From Zhengitettix transpicula (Eukaryota > Arthropoda > Insecta > Orthoptera > Tetrigidae), in contig CM073592.1 in assembly GCA_037074705.1 (NCBI GenBank), positions 55,479,629 through 55,543,628 on the forward strand: a stretch of 64,000 nucleotides of DNA, read 5' to 3'. This document shows positions 34,227-47,191 of the stretch, piece after piece. The translations under genes were made by a program, and so were the position numbers. The notes under the pieces are model-generated. The model did not search any database and was not told the origin of the DNA. It saw nothing but the letters and a program-made list of their open reading frames with translations. Numbering within the stretch: the stretch's first letter is position 1; every line of letters starts with the position of its first letter.

Positions 34227-35507
34227 AAACCTTCATCTGCTGAGAAATGAAATGAAAATTAAGACTTGAGCGCAGTCCCTCTCCACTCTTGCGCTTTTAG
34301 CAAATTGCAGTCGTCCGCCGCGACGACTTCCGGCGTCACGACGTCGACATCTGTTTATTTTTAAACGTGTAACTTTAAATGAATTTGTTTCACGTTTTAT
34401 CAAATTGTAGCAAATAATCCAAGAACGGTTTAATAATAATCTCTTATTTACTGAATAATTATTACTATTACTACATAGGCCTATTTATTTTAAGTCGGAG
34501 TTGTGCTCGGGATATATCAGTTTGGTTTCATTAAATTTATTTTTATTTAACATGTCAATGATGGAATTGTTTAAAATCCAAATTTTACAATTTGAATATC
34601 CTATCAGTGGACGTTTTCAGTACCGTTGAGACGTCTTGAAGAATACTTCCATCTGCGTAATTTTTTTCTGAGTCACGCAAGCTATTTTCCAGATTCATAA
34701 GTCCATATTATCAGCAGCCTCACCCGTCCTCAGCATTTATTAATTTATCAGAATTTTATTTCCAGGCAGACGATATAAAGATATAAAATCGTTCTTTCTG
34801 TCACTACCTCAAAATTGGCGTGGTCTTATCCGTGGAATACAATATTTTATGCTGCTCGAAGACGTGAGAATAGTGAATAAAATAAAATATAGGTTGCGTG
34901 AGTCTCTGACTGCGAAGTCTGGTTTTTATCTGCAAGCGATGTGCACCTCTAAAAAACCATCACGTCGCGGTCCATTCGCCACCCATCTTAAACAGTCTAC
35001 TGTCGTTCTCACGTGAGAAGCGCGTACAGTAATTGTGGGCAAATGAGCACGTACATACTTTTTTCTTTCCGTTAGTATATGACCGTTAAAAGGTCAAGCT
35101 AACATTATAGCTGATTCTAATAAATAATAATGCAAGTTCAGTATGATTTAATTAATTAAGAGGAAGATTTTTCTGTTTATAAATCGAGGGGATTCCTGAG
35201 AGAAATTTTGTATTAATAACTGTTTACTTCCTAAAGGACTTGCAGTAATACTAATTGTGAGTCAAATAACGTAAGACAAGTGTATTTGTGAAATATTACA
35301 GAAATTAAGTAAGATAGATAATTTTAATTAAGAATCCATTAGGAAGTGTGATTAGGAAATCCGTGTGTCAAAATTATACTAATTAATGTAGTTGAAAAAT
35401 TAATTATATTTCTGTGGTGTGAAATCTATGACTTGGATGGTGAATCGGATCCGACAAATTCTTCAAACGAACGAACAAACTGAGAGTGACCGACAGCAAC
35501 TCTATCT

Positions 35508-35594
35508 TTTCACATCCCCCCTTTCAAACCCTTTCCTATGCTATAAGAGGGGAGTGGCCACTATGTGGATTACCCTATATATAGCCTGTCTACA
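35508..35594 (+). repeat. Copy F (3' end only) of the poly(A)-ended repeat family
   Basis: About 85 bp read CACATCCCCCCTTTCAAACC to ATATATAGCCTGTCTAC, matching the tail of copy E in inverse orientation. It is the shortest 5'-truncated copy. Together with copy E it could also be read as 85-bp inverted termini of a 3.2-kb unit (see findings). Confidence 0.8.
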
Positions 35595-36871
35595 TTTTCT
35601 TGTTCCGAAAAAAATTATAATTCAACATGGAGATCTAGGGTGCCGGAAATCGACGATTTGTATTATTCAGGCTGAGAATCTTGTATTCACCTTTCTTAAT
35701 GTGAACCTTAGTGTCAAATTGGAACAATTTCCATCGTATATTACCCTTAGTTAATTTATTCTCCATTACAGTGCTTCGAATTGACGTGTAAATGATTCTA
35801 TCAGTCGTAGAAGTGTTCTACCTCATACTTCTCAGCAATCAAACTTTTGCAACGTTTCTTGCAAATTTTGTTGTTGTTCGAGTTGTACATCCAATACAAT
35901 CTGAGCCCACCAATCGTAACTTCTGGTTGCCTACTCCTTTTGACATTAATTTCCCGTATTAATCTGTGAATCTCGTTTTGCTTCCTTCAATTTCTTGATT
36001 TGCAAGCCCAATATCATGGTATTCAGACAAATGGGGTTAGATATTACTCACGTCTTCTTTCCAATTATCACTGTTATCAAAGCTTCCTGTTAATCAGTCT
36101 TGACTTGCGGCGGGAAAATAGGTGATTCATGCCCTCTTTGTTGGTTGACCGTCAGTTCGTGGAATCGTCTAGCGTCGTATCAACCACCGTACTCAAACTT
36201 ATACGTATATTTTCCTGTTACAATCTATGTTTCACACCAATAAGTCAACTGAGCTCATAGTGACCTCATTACACTTTGTGATTGGATCCATGCATCTCAG
36301 TTGGATCCAAACGTATCAGTGTTGATTTACAAATGGAGTTTCCTTTCAGTATTGTGATTATCTTTATGTACATGAATATGATTTAAGTCGTATGTATCGT
36401 TACAGTTGCCAGCGTAGCGTCAGGATAGTACAAGTAGATTTACAGAACATTCCCCCGTATAAATGATGATTGTTATGGGTGGTAGGTCTGTGACCACGTA
36501 TGACCACAATTCCCGTACGTTAAATAGCATCTAGTGACTGTATAATCTTCTAAAATTCCATGCAGACCAAGAATTTCACGTCTGTTTTTTAAGCACATTT
36601 TCATGCTCCAGGTGTCGCATTTTTCTTGAGGCTGAAATAATATTTAATTTATTCACTTGAGAATTTGAGTTTTATGATTTACGATACCAAGCTTAAATTT
36701 TTTCTTTTTTACTTTTCACCATTGTGAGATATTTTGAGGATGGTGACAAGTATATCGGATATTGTTGTTTTATGAATTGCTTGTCTGAGTGGAAAACTTT
36801 GCGCAGCCTCCCTTATCGCCTCGGAACTATTTCGTCCTGCTTCGCGATATTCTGCACGTCCCACAAATAAA

Positions 36872-37123
36872 TCAGCCAAATTGGTCCGTGAGGTCGTTGA
36901 ATTGTGGGTATTTCTGGAAGGTCGGACCCGCTATCTGAGAAGAAAGGCGAGACAAGCTTCCTATTGTGACGGCGGCAAGAAACGGGGACATTCGCAGGGC
37001 GCGTTGACTCTGGACCCAGGGACGCGACTCGAATTTGGACATTTTGACTTCCAATTCGCTCTCTCCGCCTTCGTAATAGACTCTTTGTTGCTGCTGTTGT
37101 CTTGACGCGTTAGAGCTAGCCAT
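36872..37123 (-). CDS. Unassigned 83-codon frame in a GC-rich island
   Basis: A minus-strand frame starts at ATG (context CCCGATGG) with MASSNASRQQQQQRVYY, followed by an acidic stretch and EVKMSKFESRPWVQSQRALR. The island (about 36780-37135) is much richer in G+C and CpG than the flanking DNA, as expected for a first exon or promoter region. No family is recognised and no convincing donor site is seen. It could equally be a transposon piece. Confidence 0.25.
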   Translation of the reverse strand: MASSNASRQQQQQRVYYEGGESELEVKMSKFESRPWVQSQRALRMSPFLAAVTIGSLSRLSSQIAGPTFQKYPQFNDLTDQFG

Positions 37124-37352
37124 CGGGCCCCAAACACTGCACCACTAATGTGTTCCCCAAGACGATAAAAATAAATAGAGTATAAATATAATGCAACAGA
37201 AAAATTTAAAATTGGTAAATTATTGGGACGATCTGATTAAGATCACTAACGTCGACAAATTCGAACTTTCGTTGAATTTTCGCGAATGCTTTTTATTCAA
37301 ATCGAAGTGTTAAAGAGTATTTAAATTAAAATGCCACTCAGGTTTTTATTGC

Positions 37353-37383
<31 letters not shown>
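37353..37383. repeat. (TA)n microsatellite
   Basis: About 14 TA units, with no further structure. Confidence 0.95.
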
Positions 37384-37387
<4 letters not shown>

Positions 37388-37399
37388 ATATACAGTACT

Positions 37400-38220
37400 A
37401 TTTATAATATTATATCTTGGTAACGTACGATTGAGATCCTCCTTTATTATTTAACCACGAAAATTTCTAAGGAGACTTAAAAACAGATTCAAAGTGTCCA
37501 CCAATTTCAATCGTTCAAACATTTATAAATAATGGTTTGCTTTAGTAACCAAACCTGTACCTACGCCGGAAAACCCAGAGTTAGAGATTTCTCGGCCAGC
37601 TGTTCAAAAAAACTTTACCGGTTAGTCCATGTGGATGAAAGGGATGGTGTTTTTCCCAGGTAGGGAACAATATATAAAAACTGAAACAAAAATGCTCACA
37701 AGGCTTATTAATTCGCTGGAAAATATTCCACTATAATGTGGAAGGATATGTAAGCAAACCCCGCAATTATTAATTAATTGTAGTTGTTATGAAATGGGAT
37801 TCAATTCATTTTTAGTTGTTTTATCCCCGTTTGGCTTTTTAAAAAAGGTAGAGCTATTATTTTGCATTACAAAATAGTGACGAACACTTCCAAAAATAAA
37901 TAAAAATTTATAAATAAATTTATTAAGTAATTTATGATTTGTATTTTAAAGCAATGTGTCAATAAATAATTTCAAATTTGAATATAATTCCTCACTTATT
38001 TTTATAAAACCACCAGATAGTGTTAGTCTGTAAATTCATGTATCTGGTACCGGTCTATTTGCCCATTAGTGGATTAATACATACATGAAGCATACATCAC
38101 TTTAACTTAATTATTGTGATTCACATCAACTCATCAGGAGATCAGTAAGTCTTACCCGCAAGCTCGTAATGGTGTTCTGACGGACAAATTTATGATCTCT
38201 CTCTGCATCATCCCCCCTCC
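37400..38220. other. Intergenic DNA, nothing recognised
   Basis: AT-rich sequence without frames, repeats or motifs that I can place. Confidence 0.5.
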
Positions 38221-38230
38221 TCTGCATCTA

Positions 38231-38584
38231 TCAATAATTAACTCCGCATCCACTGACCGTTTGGACGCGGTTTTCCGGCTTGTTTAAATATAACAGGTTT
38301 GGTGCCCTCGTAATGCCCAAAGTCACGAAATAAGTTTGTTTTCTATTAGAGTAATTTTCAACTGCCGAGTTAATTTGTATTTGACAAGATTTTATTACTA
38401 CATTAGTGTCACAAATGGGAAATGCTGTCAGCAGCCACGGGACAGATGCAAGTAACAAAGACTCACTTGTTTTACCACTACAATAATTGATTGCACCAGA
38501 TCCGGTGAGAGTCCACACTTTTTGGAGGTTTGAGGTCTGGAGTGTGTTACCGACTTCAAACAGGATTAAAATTCGACGATACAT
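38231..38584 (-). CDS. Unassigned 117-codon open frame
   Basis: An ATG-to-TGA frame starts MYRRILILFEVGNTLQTS and contains VWTLTGSGAINYCSGKTSES. There is no signal peptide, membrane helix or family motif that I recognise. It lies in the transposon-rich intergenic zone without start or poly(A) evidence. It is a candidate only, and chance or a decayed element is at least as likely. Confidence 0.18.
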   Translation of the reverse strand: MYRRILILFEVGNTLQTSNLQKVWTLTGSGAINYCSGKTSESLLLASVPWLLTAFPICDTNVVIKSCQIQINSAVENYSNRKQTYFVTLGITRAPNLLYLNKPENRVQTVSGCGVNY

Positions 38585-38589
38585 TTTCT

Positions 38590-41500
38590 ATATAATCATA
38601 TAATCGTTTCTTTGCTCACAATTGACATCTGATTCAGATTCTGTAATATACTACATAATATAATACACTACGTAAGAAAATAATTTTTATAGGGCTTATT
38701 TTTAAATATTTAAACTCTCAAGAGTTTAAAGCTAATAGCTAATTATCTATGTCAGTATAGTTTTTAAACTTTAATAACATGTAAGCAACGAGATCTCAAT
38801 CAAAAATCGCTCCACCATGTTCTTAAAATGGTGACGTTAGGTGTTTGTCCACAAGTTGGATACTCGTGATCGGTGTTAGTTAGAGATTCCAAAGGTTAAT
38901 TTTTCTACTTCCAGCGTCTTATAACTCGTAATTCGGTGGTTTATAAGTACCAATGATGAAGTTTCTTCAGCGTCCGTCGCAAAACACATTAATTTTTCTA
39001 TATTTTAATTCCAAATCTGTTCCACATCTCATTCACTTGCATCTTCATACAACTTTTTACCTAACGTTGACTCTATAATTTTCTGTCTCTTATTAGCGTT
39101 CTCTTTAGAAATGACGGAGAAGCGAAGCCATTCATCAAACCTTTTTTTCTGTTTGCGTCCAATCAAAGAGTTTAACGTTCATCCCTTCAAATTTCTTTAC
39201 CGTGGGCCGGTCGAAGTAATTTCACGGCTCTGCACTGTTACGTGCATGTTTAACATACACGGACTTTGACAAGTTCAATCTTCATTAACAAAGTAAATTA
39301 CGCACTCAGCCTGTCTGGCGCTAGACTAGGAAGTCAGCCCGGAAACAAACAGGACCATAAAAGTTCTGTAGTCGGTGCGAACAATTTTAATTCGGAATAA
39401 ATATACGTGTTATATCGACTATATAATAGTAATTGGGTTGAAAAATGATTGGTTAATGAATTTTTTTAATTCAAAGATAAATGCCGCGTATTCTTGCTAT
39501 ATAAGACTTTTACTCATGTTCCCCTAAAAATACACTGATAACTCCAATTTCTTTCTACTAACATTTAATACGTTATACTTTTAGAGGCTTTATATATTAT
39601 TTCATATTATAAAAAATTACAAAAATGTTTATATACTAAGAACTTTTTTAAAAAACATGATTATTCGTATAATAGTTTATATTCCTGTAATTTCCAATCT
39701 GCATTTCCTGATGCCTGAAAAGGGGGAAATTAGTTTTAAGCGAGATATAATCGACGGGAGGATGATGTTTTGTAGTTATTGTGTCTCTGTCTAGAATTTT
39801 TAACAGTTGGTCATCGCCATGCGTAGTTGAATATTTGTCACACAGCACAAAAGAGAAAAATAAACTAGAAAATGAATCAAATAAAACTGCTGATACATGT
39901 ATTGAGTGAAGTTGAAAGCAACGAAGTAATAAATCGTGCAGAAGAAGAAGTGGATCACAAAGGGAAAATATAATATAGAACCAACGTTTTGAACAGCAAA
40001 GAACTGTTCGTCTACAGAAAAAATAAAATTAGCTGTAGCGGGAATTTTTGTTATATACCAACCAAACATAACAAGCATCGTGTATCACTAGAATGGTCCC
40101 TGACCACTGAAATTAATATAAATGTACTATAGAGTTTCATCAGTCTCAATTTATATAACTTTACCCTCCAATAAAACATATCATTGTTCAAAATATAGCA
40201 AAATTACAGCCAGGTGAATTGAATCAGAATTATCATTGACAGTCTTCGTGTGAAACCACTGACAAAGATTTCCATGAGAGGAAGTGGCAATGAAAACTTT
40301 GAAATGTCTAATGGTGATATTTTTAGTTCTTACAATCGTATGTAATTTGATAATCAAATTGAAATACGCGAATGTTTAGAATGGTGTACACAGTTCTGGG
40401 TTCTCAGTAGTTGATTCAACTGACGGAAGCGGAAGAGCGTGTCATCCTTACGTCACTCGAGGACGCGTGATGTGCTTACGCATCTTTCAGGGAATGCCCA
40501 GGAAACATCACTGCTACGCCTTTTGAGGAAGCCGTCTTCATTTTCGTGGCTCAAGCACGAACTGAAAAGTATCACGTTGATCTTAAAGGATAACAAAATG
40601 GTGCTTTGGGAAAATATTCATCTCGTCGATTATAAGGAAATATGACGAATCTTCTTTGACATTACCACTAATTTCACAGAAATTCTGGTAATGTGTTTTA
40701 TTTATAGTCGAAATTTTTAGATCGCGATAAGAAGTCTAATTTAAACATCTGTACCGGTTTTAACACGGAATAATTTTACCCAAACATTTGTACATGCGAA
40801 AAGAGACTGTGATTTTTTTAAAAAAAGATTATTTAAAAATAATCGTGAAACAAATAGGCGAAATACTTGCCGAAGTTACGAACGCGCCGTGTTGGGGTGA
40901 ATGCTTTCCGGAAATGTTATAGTAAGGTTTATACTGTGACAAGCCGGATAGTCGCTCTGTAGCTCTCATTGCTGTGGAGACGAGACGGAAACATCAACAA
41001 TGGGGTATACGAGAAGTTTCGAAGAAAACTTTTTTTCAAAAAGCAAGCCCCACGTTCAGAGTCGCGTTTGTCAGTGAGTGCAAGCAACATAAATCGTTGT
41101 GACTGTTTTGTTTAAATTCTTAATATATAATTAGAATATGAATCAAAACAATGACTATCGTACTTCAGAACCCTCCTGCCGCTCATGTGCTAGTTAGAAT
41201 ACTTTTTCGTTAGCTAAATGATGTGAATGGAAAAAATTATTACTAACTTTCATACAACAGACGTTCCATTTCTCCTAAATATATACTGCTGTAGATAGAA
41301 AAGTACTTAGAAATCAGTCATCTCGATTTTTAAATTTCTTAGTTGTAATAAACTTCGTAGTAAATATTCTCTTTAAATTGTTTTAAAGAATATATATGGA
41401 AGATATCACTTGTAAACTTCACAAGAACTAGTCGACATTAATATTTTATTAGTCTATTATTATTCCAGCATTAGCGAACGAATTTTTAATCGGTAAAAAT

Positions 41501-42400
41501 CTATTCTTAATTGAACGTTACAAATGTGCTCACAGAACTCCCGTTCGTTCAATATTCTACTCCGCCATATTTATTGATAGAGTATTTTTTACATACTTAT
41601 AAAAAACTCTGTAAGATACTAAAAAATTAATTCGTAAAGCAATGAGAAAAATCCGTTCCCTATTTTCATTGGGCTAATGTTTGATTAATTAAGCAATATT
41701 AATAGTCTATTTTAAAAAATAGAATTTAAGTAATAAATTCCACCCATACACTAAAACAAAATTATCAAAATGCAAAAAATGGCGGCAATCAAGGCATAAA
41801 ATTTATATACATTATATTATTATTTGTATCAAGACTGTTATTTATTTTATATACAGGAAAATTACCACTACTACGGTCGCGATATATTTGTGTGTTTTAT
41901 AGAACATTTTGGCTTAATTAGTCAGTATTACCACTGTTTACTTCATTTATATATATATAAATATACAATATATATAAATCGCCTTGACAACATTTAACAA
42001 TATGTAATTAGGAACTGGTCGTGGCATTAGCTGCCTTCAGAATGTCATAAATTATGTTGTTCAAATATTATTAATAATCTGTATGCGGGAGATGAAAACA
42101 GATATGATAATGACGATGTTCAAATAAAACTGGTAAATATAATTTGAGTATATAAGCAGTTATTCACCTATATAAATTATTGTATAATAAGATCATGTAT
42201 GAAATAAGGATTTCCATGTTTCTGCAACTAATATCAAGGTTCTTCTAATTAATTTAAAAATGGTGCGTATTTTACAGTTCAATCGACCGTAGATGTAAAT
42301 CGGAAGTGTTGGGTTATTAAAATAATTTATAAATTTTGTAATGTCAGCCAATCGAGACTGGCGAACTTCTAATTTTCAGTTATAGGTTCACTAACCGTTC
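38590..42400. other. Intergenic DNA with no supported gene
   Basis: AT-rich intergenic sequence. Small frames at 39648-40078 and 40439-40645 lack supporting motifs, and the latter lacks an ATG at its apparent start. A possible hammerhead-like relic lies on the minus strand at 39985-40020 (CTGTAGA, GAACAG-TTCTTTG-CTGTTC stem, AAAACG). Confidence 0.5.
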
Positions 42401-42409
42401 CTAGTCGAG

Positions 42410-42659
42410 TCATTGTGCATCGATGCCTACATCCGAGGGAAGAATTATGCTCGCTGTGTTATGGTTCCATGTTTTGCCGGCAGCGTTTAGTGAAAAGAGC
42501 AGGACACGTCGTTTGTTTGGTGTCAGGAGCGTGACAGCTGTCGTTGGGCTAATAACCTCGCTTCCAACATATGGACGCTGCTGTCTGTCTGCATTCGCTG
42601 CAATTAAACTTGCTGTGACAGATGACGTAAGAGATGTCAATACGTCTGCGAAAGCCTAA
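42410..42659 (+). other. GC-rich island with overlapping open frames
   Basis: About 250 bp are GC-richer than the flanks and open on both strands. On the + strand, MPTSEGRIMLAVLWFHVLPA starts at ATG 42423 and runs for 78 codons. On the minus strand a 76-codon frame ends IILPSDVGIDAQ. No family is recognised, and the coding strand, if any, is undecided. Confidence 0.2.
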
Positions 42660-43570
42660 TAGACGTCGAGCGTGCTTCCATATACGCTGCAACGCAGTTA
42701 TGAATTCAAAATTAAAGAGAAAAAGATTATTAAATCAGCAGAGATTTTCACAGGGGAATATTCATTTACTAGTAGAGTTTCCGGCGTTTATTCTTCCCTA
42801 GAATGTTATACAGAATACCATTAGAACTTAATGTCTTGATAAACTATTGTTTCAAGTCATTGTGTCATTAGTGATCGTTGAAAGTATATTTTCTGCAAAA
42901 TTGTTGAATGTGTTGTTTTGTAAAATATTCTATTTCATAACTTGTATATTTCCTTTTCAGTTTTTCGTACCGTACTGGCGATGAAAACAAATACCGTATT
43001 ACCTTTTATTTGTTGATACACTGGCAAATAATTTTTATTTTCACCAAAACCACTCAATAATACCCTTAAATACGATTTGAGTTTATTTCAAAATGAATAA
43101 AAATAAAATATGTTTATATTCTTTCTCCCTTTCTATAATTATTTTATTAGTAACACTTCATAATAAATACGAATGAAAAAAAATTATTTTATCATTTTTA
43201 AATTTAAGTAGTATTTGACATTTTAATAATTTAATGAGATTATGTTACCAATAAAGTCAGAAATAGTTTTATTAAATGAACTGATTGAATATTACGCCTA
43301 GTAATATAAAATTAACTTTTTATGAAATTATAAATTACACAATTTTTGGAACCCCTTATATGTTCTAAAAATCCATACTTTTTTCAAACTCATATCCCCA
43401 CAATTTAATTTTCATACATATAGAAAAGAGATAAGATTTCATTATTAAACGAATTAATTCACCCTTAATTTAAATAAATATTAAAACTGCGGGCATCATC
43501 TCTAACCTCTTTTTGTATGTATAAATTAATCGGCCTGTTTTACAATAACTTAAAATTTTTCAGTATTAGA

Positions 43571-43786
43571 AAAGATAAAAATGAAAAACTGTGACCAAAA
43601 AATGTGGTCTGTAAAATAGAGTATTCAAATTGTGAAGCGTGTTATGTGTGCCAGACTAAGAGAGCTATGAAAACTAGAATTTTCTCTCTTTTAAAAGATC
43701 CTGTAATTAAACACACTCTCTGGACGAAATATACTAATCTAAATAACTATGTTTCTGAATGGAAAAAAATATATAATTCTGGGTGA
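43571..43786 (+). pseudogene. Penelope-like element GIY-YIG endonuclease fragment
   Basis: The frame reads NVVCKIEYSNCEACYVCQTK, then RAMKTRI from 43601. PLEs are retroelements whose RT is followed by a GIY-YIG endonuclease. Their hallmark is V-V-Y-K-I-x-C-x-x-C-x-x-x-Y-V-G-Q-T, then K-R-x-x-x-R-x, which this matches closely. The YVG glycine is replaced by Cys, and the frame ends shortly after, so it is dead. Downstream at 44147 lies a degenerate hammerhead-like motif, the order expected for PLE body followed by pseudo-LTR. Confidence 0.75.
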
Positions 43787-44139
43787 AGACTGTAATTATT
43801 GTTCAACAATAATGAGTGAAAATCTCCACATTTGATCCAAATTAACAGCTATTTAATATTAAAAACGACACTCAAAATTGAAATAGTATCTATGATTCTG
43901 TTTTATCATGATTCAAAAATATTTATCTTTTTTTATATAAATTTTACTTAATTTTTCTTGGACTCTGTTGGAAATTTAATACAAAACTACAAATCCATCT
44001 AACAGAAAATATACAATGTTTGAATTTTTTAATTTATTATGTAGGTTATTCTATTGATTTTTATAATTTATTTTGAAATTTAATCGTTACTTAATAATTT
44101 TTTTCATTATTTTTATATTATTAATGTTTATAAAACCTG

Positions 44140-44180
44140 AAGAGAACCATATGGATAGAATGTCGTCTATTTTATTTCCT
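44140..44180 (+). repeat. Degenerate hammerhead-like motif downstream of PLE endonuclease
   Basis: CTGAAGA is followed by GAACCATATGGATAG and AATGTCGTC. The first box is intact, stem II is weak, and GAAAC is lost. Confidence 0.35.
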
Positions 44181-46891
44181 AACAAGTTGATATTACATTT
44201 TATGTTATTAAATGTAATATTTAATCAATATATTTAATAAAATTATTTCGTCTTGATTTACTTTTTTGACAAAAACAATCAGTGGTTTTGATATTGCTAT
44301 TCTATTTTTTAAAATTTTCTATCAGAATTGTCCAATGTAAATGTGAAGGAATACATAAATAAGACAAGAGCAAGAGACGAAAAACATGAGCTGCAACTTG
44401 ACCAAAAAGTTTATCAACAAAAAACAGAACCAATAAAGTAAGAAAAAGTAACATTTATGGCGGTAACGTCTTTTGTCACATACAATTTTTATGGTTTAGT
44501 CCAAAGGTTTTTGGAACTGATTTTTGATGAATTGAGACCAAATTTATAAAAAAAAGTGCAAAATAAATTAAATAATCTTAGAAACTTGCCTTATACTGTC
44601 GTTAATGTAAAATATCATTAACTTTTACAGCTACGGTTACGTTTCCCACAGTCTAATTTATGTTAATGGTTAAGAATGCTTTTATTGCAATAATTTTTTT
44701 TAGTATGGAGTCGACGAAATATTGCAGCCGAGGGGCGGCTTTTATTGCGATGGCGTGCTATGCGTGAAACGAAATGAAATTTCGTAGTTATTAAAACAGA
44801 GTGGTGTTTTATAATAAGATTGTACGGTGGTAACTGCGCTCCTATTAAAACTCATATGTGACTTTTGGGAGAAATTCAATATAACATTAACAGGCTTTGT
44901 GATAGAATTCCTGTCAGCGATTCTAAAGTATGTACTGAAGGTACTGGTAGGACATTTTAATAACTAATGCCATTACCTTGACACGTGATGAAAACATTTA
45001 GGAAATAGAGCAGCCGCAGTTGCTCATCGTGAACATTACGAGGCCTTCTAATAAGACAGAAAGCTAACAATCAAATGTTTACCTGAAAATCAAATATATA
45101 TGATTTTTTTTATCCTACTTCCTCCAATTACATTCGTATATTTGTGTACTTTAAGAAAATGGCGCACTCTGCACATGTATGATCGTGTAAATGGTTCGAC
45201 AGATTTTATCGACATTACATGGAACTATTTGCAAAAGCGCCTTCCACCGGAGAGCTAATATTTACACTTCACTGCACTTCAATTATAGACTCTACATCAC
45301 GGCCCGGGGGAGAAAAAAATCGGCGTTCGGCAGACACAGTGCAAGGAAAATAATTAAAATTTAAGCCGCTAATACTGGTGCTCTAAAAATTCTCTTGATT
45401 CGTCAGCGAAAGCTTTTGGGGCGCATTTTTTATTTTTTTGCCACCGGACAAACATTCTGTACAAACTAACGTTTTGCTGATTAATTTCCTTTTTGTATCA
45501 GCTCCTACTGAAAAATCCTCTCCGTTAATTTCAGTGAAAAGTATGCCTGTGTGATACTTTTTAAGATATGTGTATTATCAATCATTAAACCAGAATGAAC
45601 TCTAGGCCTAATCCTACGTTCACTGATAATTTAATTACTGCGTAATTTCAATAAGTCAATGGTGACGATTGAATAAGCTCAAAACTGATGGAAAGTTACC
45701 GTGATTTTGTTGTTTAAATCAAATACTATTCAATATTGTGAAAAAAGCTGATAACTGCTGAACTGTCTCAACTTAAAATGATAATTTTTTTAATGTGATA
45801 GGACGACATGGCGAGGACCCAACCATCACAACCTGAATTTATTCGTTACCGACCGCGAGTTGTGCGGCAGCGGAAGTGAAAGACACAAATTTACGCAGGG
45901 TTCTTTTTTTTAAAAAAAAGTAGTTTATTTCGAGACTAGCTGGTTATGGCGTCTGTCGATAGTGCAATATATCTTAATCATAACACAACTCACTGATAAT
46001 TAAGCCTTCATTTTCCGTGAAGTATTGTTATTGTATAGACAAGTATCTTTAATAATTTTATTAATATCCCTTACATCCTTGATTTAAAACAATTTGTGAC
46101 GTATTCGGTAAATAAAAATCAGATCCAGTAAAGATGCAGCAATAATTACATTACTGTCCTAAAATACGAGTAACTATTTATTAAAACCAATGACAGAAAT
46201 GATAGGCCTAATTAATGTATTAAATTACTTTGGGATTATAATAAAGACTGCAAACTAAACGTTAAAATTCAAAACATCGTCGTAAGCTGGTTCACCTCTG
46301 ACGTCTCAGCACAATCCGCTGTCGTTACGCGAATTATGGGATCAAAATTATCAAGGGATTTTTAAACTACATACACAAAATACTAGTACAGTTAACAGAA
46401 CACAATTTAGTAAGACATAAATGAACAGCTATAATTATACGAGCATTATATTTGGAACAGTCAGAAGTTTTACTGCGAAGTATATAATGTATTTTAAACA
46501 CACAAATTTTCGCAAAAATGATTATAAATTTACCGACTTTTTATGTTGGGACCCTTTTTTCATTCATGGTAGTGTGGGTTCGTGGTTTGCTGATTTTGAA
46601 ACTAACAGAGCTTTAAATGTATATATAGTAGAATTTTGAACGTACTTTACAAATCATAAAACCTTGCGAAAATGAGATTTTTTAGCTTAAAATTTGTTCG
46701 AATTGTCCCCGTATACAGATTGAAGCAAACGCGGCTGCTTCCTGGATCCTGTGAAGATTTTTCTGTAAGACCTCTGTCCCCAATTCCAGCAGAGTTGTTT
46801 GATAATCGTGCTGGAGTTCATATTTATCATCATAATAGCATTAAAACAACCTTTATAACAGATAAAATTAAAAAAAGAAACACCTAAAATA

Positions 46892-47191
46892 AGTTTCGAC
46901 GCGGATTAGCGTGTTTTTCTAACGGCGAATAATTTAAGACTTTCAATCACAGTTTCGATTTTAACAGCACCTGCAATTTAGTGAGAGAGCCGTGTTAATG
47001 GAAAATATTAATTTCTGAAATGCTGTATATTAAAAATCATTAATATTAAACATGACACAGAAAGTCTCAACAAGTTATATGATTTTTTTAAGTTTTTTGT
47101 CTCTTATTTTTTATTTTTGATTACAGTTTGTTGTTCTACTACAGACTTAAGTTATTCGCCGTTATAAAAAGACGCTAATCCGCGTCGAAAC
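46892..47191. repeat. Head-to-head inverted repeat ending in hammerhead half-cores
   Basis: The left arm 46892-46940 and right arm 47144-47191 are reverse complements with only a few mismatches; each reads GCTAATCCGCGTCGAAAC at its outer end. Each arm carries the stem II hairpin GACGC-TAATCC-GCGTC (one mismatch on the left) followed by GAAAC, but no CTGANGA upstream. The spacer is about 200 bp and AT-rich. This resembles inverted pseudo-LTR copies. Confidence 0.7.
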
